Shown in pieces: positions 5,197 through 5,369 of a stretch of DNA of 5,369 nt. The position numbers were made by a program, and so were the translations under genes. Within the stretch, counting starts at the first letter, position 1. Each line of letters starts with the position of its first letter. Below the pieces are notes generated by a model. The model was not told where the DNA came from, made no database searches, and saw nothing but the letters and a program-made list of their open reading frames with translations. This DNA is from Spirochaetaceae bacterium. GTDB lineage: Bacteria; Spirochaetota; Spirochaetia; Treponematales; Breznakiellaceae. The stretch spans positions 1 to 5,369 of the forward strand of contig JAITHF010000074.1 in assembly GCA_031280115.1 (NCBI GenBank), given 5' to 3'.

Positions 5197-5369
5197 TCAG
5201 TCCAGAATTTCAAGAACCGTGTGTTTTCCCTCCTTGGCAGTGGCGGCCTGCAAAACGGTTCTTATAGCCTTTGCGATACGGCCGTGTTTTCCGATAACCT
5301 TGCGAATATCATCGGCGGCGACTTTCAATTCCAGTATGGTGGATTTCTCGCCTTCCACCACATTGACAC
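5197..5369 (-). CDS. khpA: KH-domain RNA-binding protein, KhpA/YlqC type (5' end outside window)
   Basis: The visible 56 C-terminal residues form most of a single KH domain. The signature GxxG loop reads VIGKHGR (visible residues 24-30) and is followed by the helix IAKAIRTVLQAA, then a final strand HTVLEILD and a TGA stop. Family members are about 75-80 residues, so roughly 20 N-terminal residues lie beyond the window edge; the first two bases seen belong to a split codon. KhpA proteins are small cytoplasmic RNA-binding proteins that in Gram-positive bacteria pair with KhpB/Jag and affect many transcripts. In many bacteria the gene sits between rpsP and rimM, exactly the position suggested here, so rpsP is expected just upstream. 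Only 8 bp separate its stop from the rimM start. The family call is strong; the exact RNA targets are unknown. Confidence 0.9.
   Translation of the reverse strand, partial: VNVVEGEKSTILELKVAADDIRKVIGKHGRIAKAIRTVLQAATAKEGKHTVLEILD

Overview
The window is a tightly packed run of ten genes, all on the minus strand, so it reads biologically from base 5369 down to base 1. The gene order KH protein - rimM - trmD - rplS - yraN, together with the protein sequences (treponeme-like TrmD and L19, and a small zinc-ribbon-like hypothetical of a type I associate with treponemes), suggests a spirochaete, most likely a Treponema-like organism of moderate GC content. The taxonomic call is an inference from memory of family sequences, not a database result. 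I see no mobile element, CRISPR array, tRNA or rRNA.

Layout in transcription order: (1) 5369-3341, ribosome assembly and tRNA modification: the 3' end of a KH-domain RNA-binding protein (KhpA type), rimM (16S maturation), trmD (m1G37 tRNA methyltransferase, with an unusual repeat-built C-terminal tail) and rplS (L19). (2) 3290-2283: yraN (predicted nuclease fold) and two small uncharacterised genes. The second of these carries an Arg/Gly-rich N-terminus and a Cys/His cluster, and starts from a very strong Shine-Dalgarno inside the first. (3) 2283-1126: a GAF-GGDEF diguanylate cyclase with intact GGEEF active site and RxxD inhibitory site. (4) 1091-1: mtnN followed by luxS (3' end cut off by the window edge). 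These two enzymes detoxify S-adenosylhomocysteine to homocysteine and release DPD, the AI-2 precursor.

Intergenic gaps are short: 8, 52 and 50 bp in the first half, then 34 and 24 bp. Four junctions are stop/start or gene overlaps: rimM/trmD and yraN/hypothetical 1 share ATGA, hypothetical 2/GGDEF shares TAATG, and hypothetical 1/hypothetical 2 overlap by 95 bp. I found no convincing intrinsic terminator and no convincing promoter, so the simplest reading is one long transcription unit, or several nested ones with promoters inside coding sequence. This joins translation-apparatus genes, a c-di-GMP synthase and the SAH-recycling/AI-2 pair. No gene-free stretch longer than 52 bp exists. The most unusual points are the TrmD tail and its Asp-to-Glu change at the expected catalytic position, the long hypothetical 1/hypothetical 2 overlap, the zinc-ribbon-like hypothetical, and the co-directional GGDEF-mtnN-luxS arrangement. 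I do not see a clearly new multi-gene defence or mobile system.
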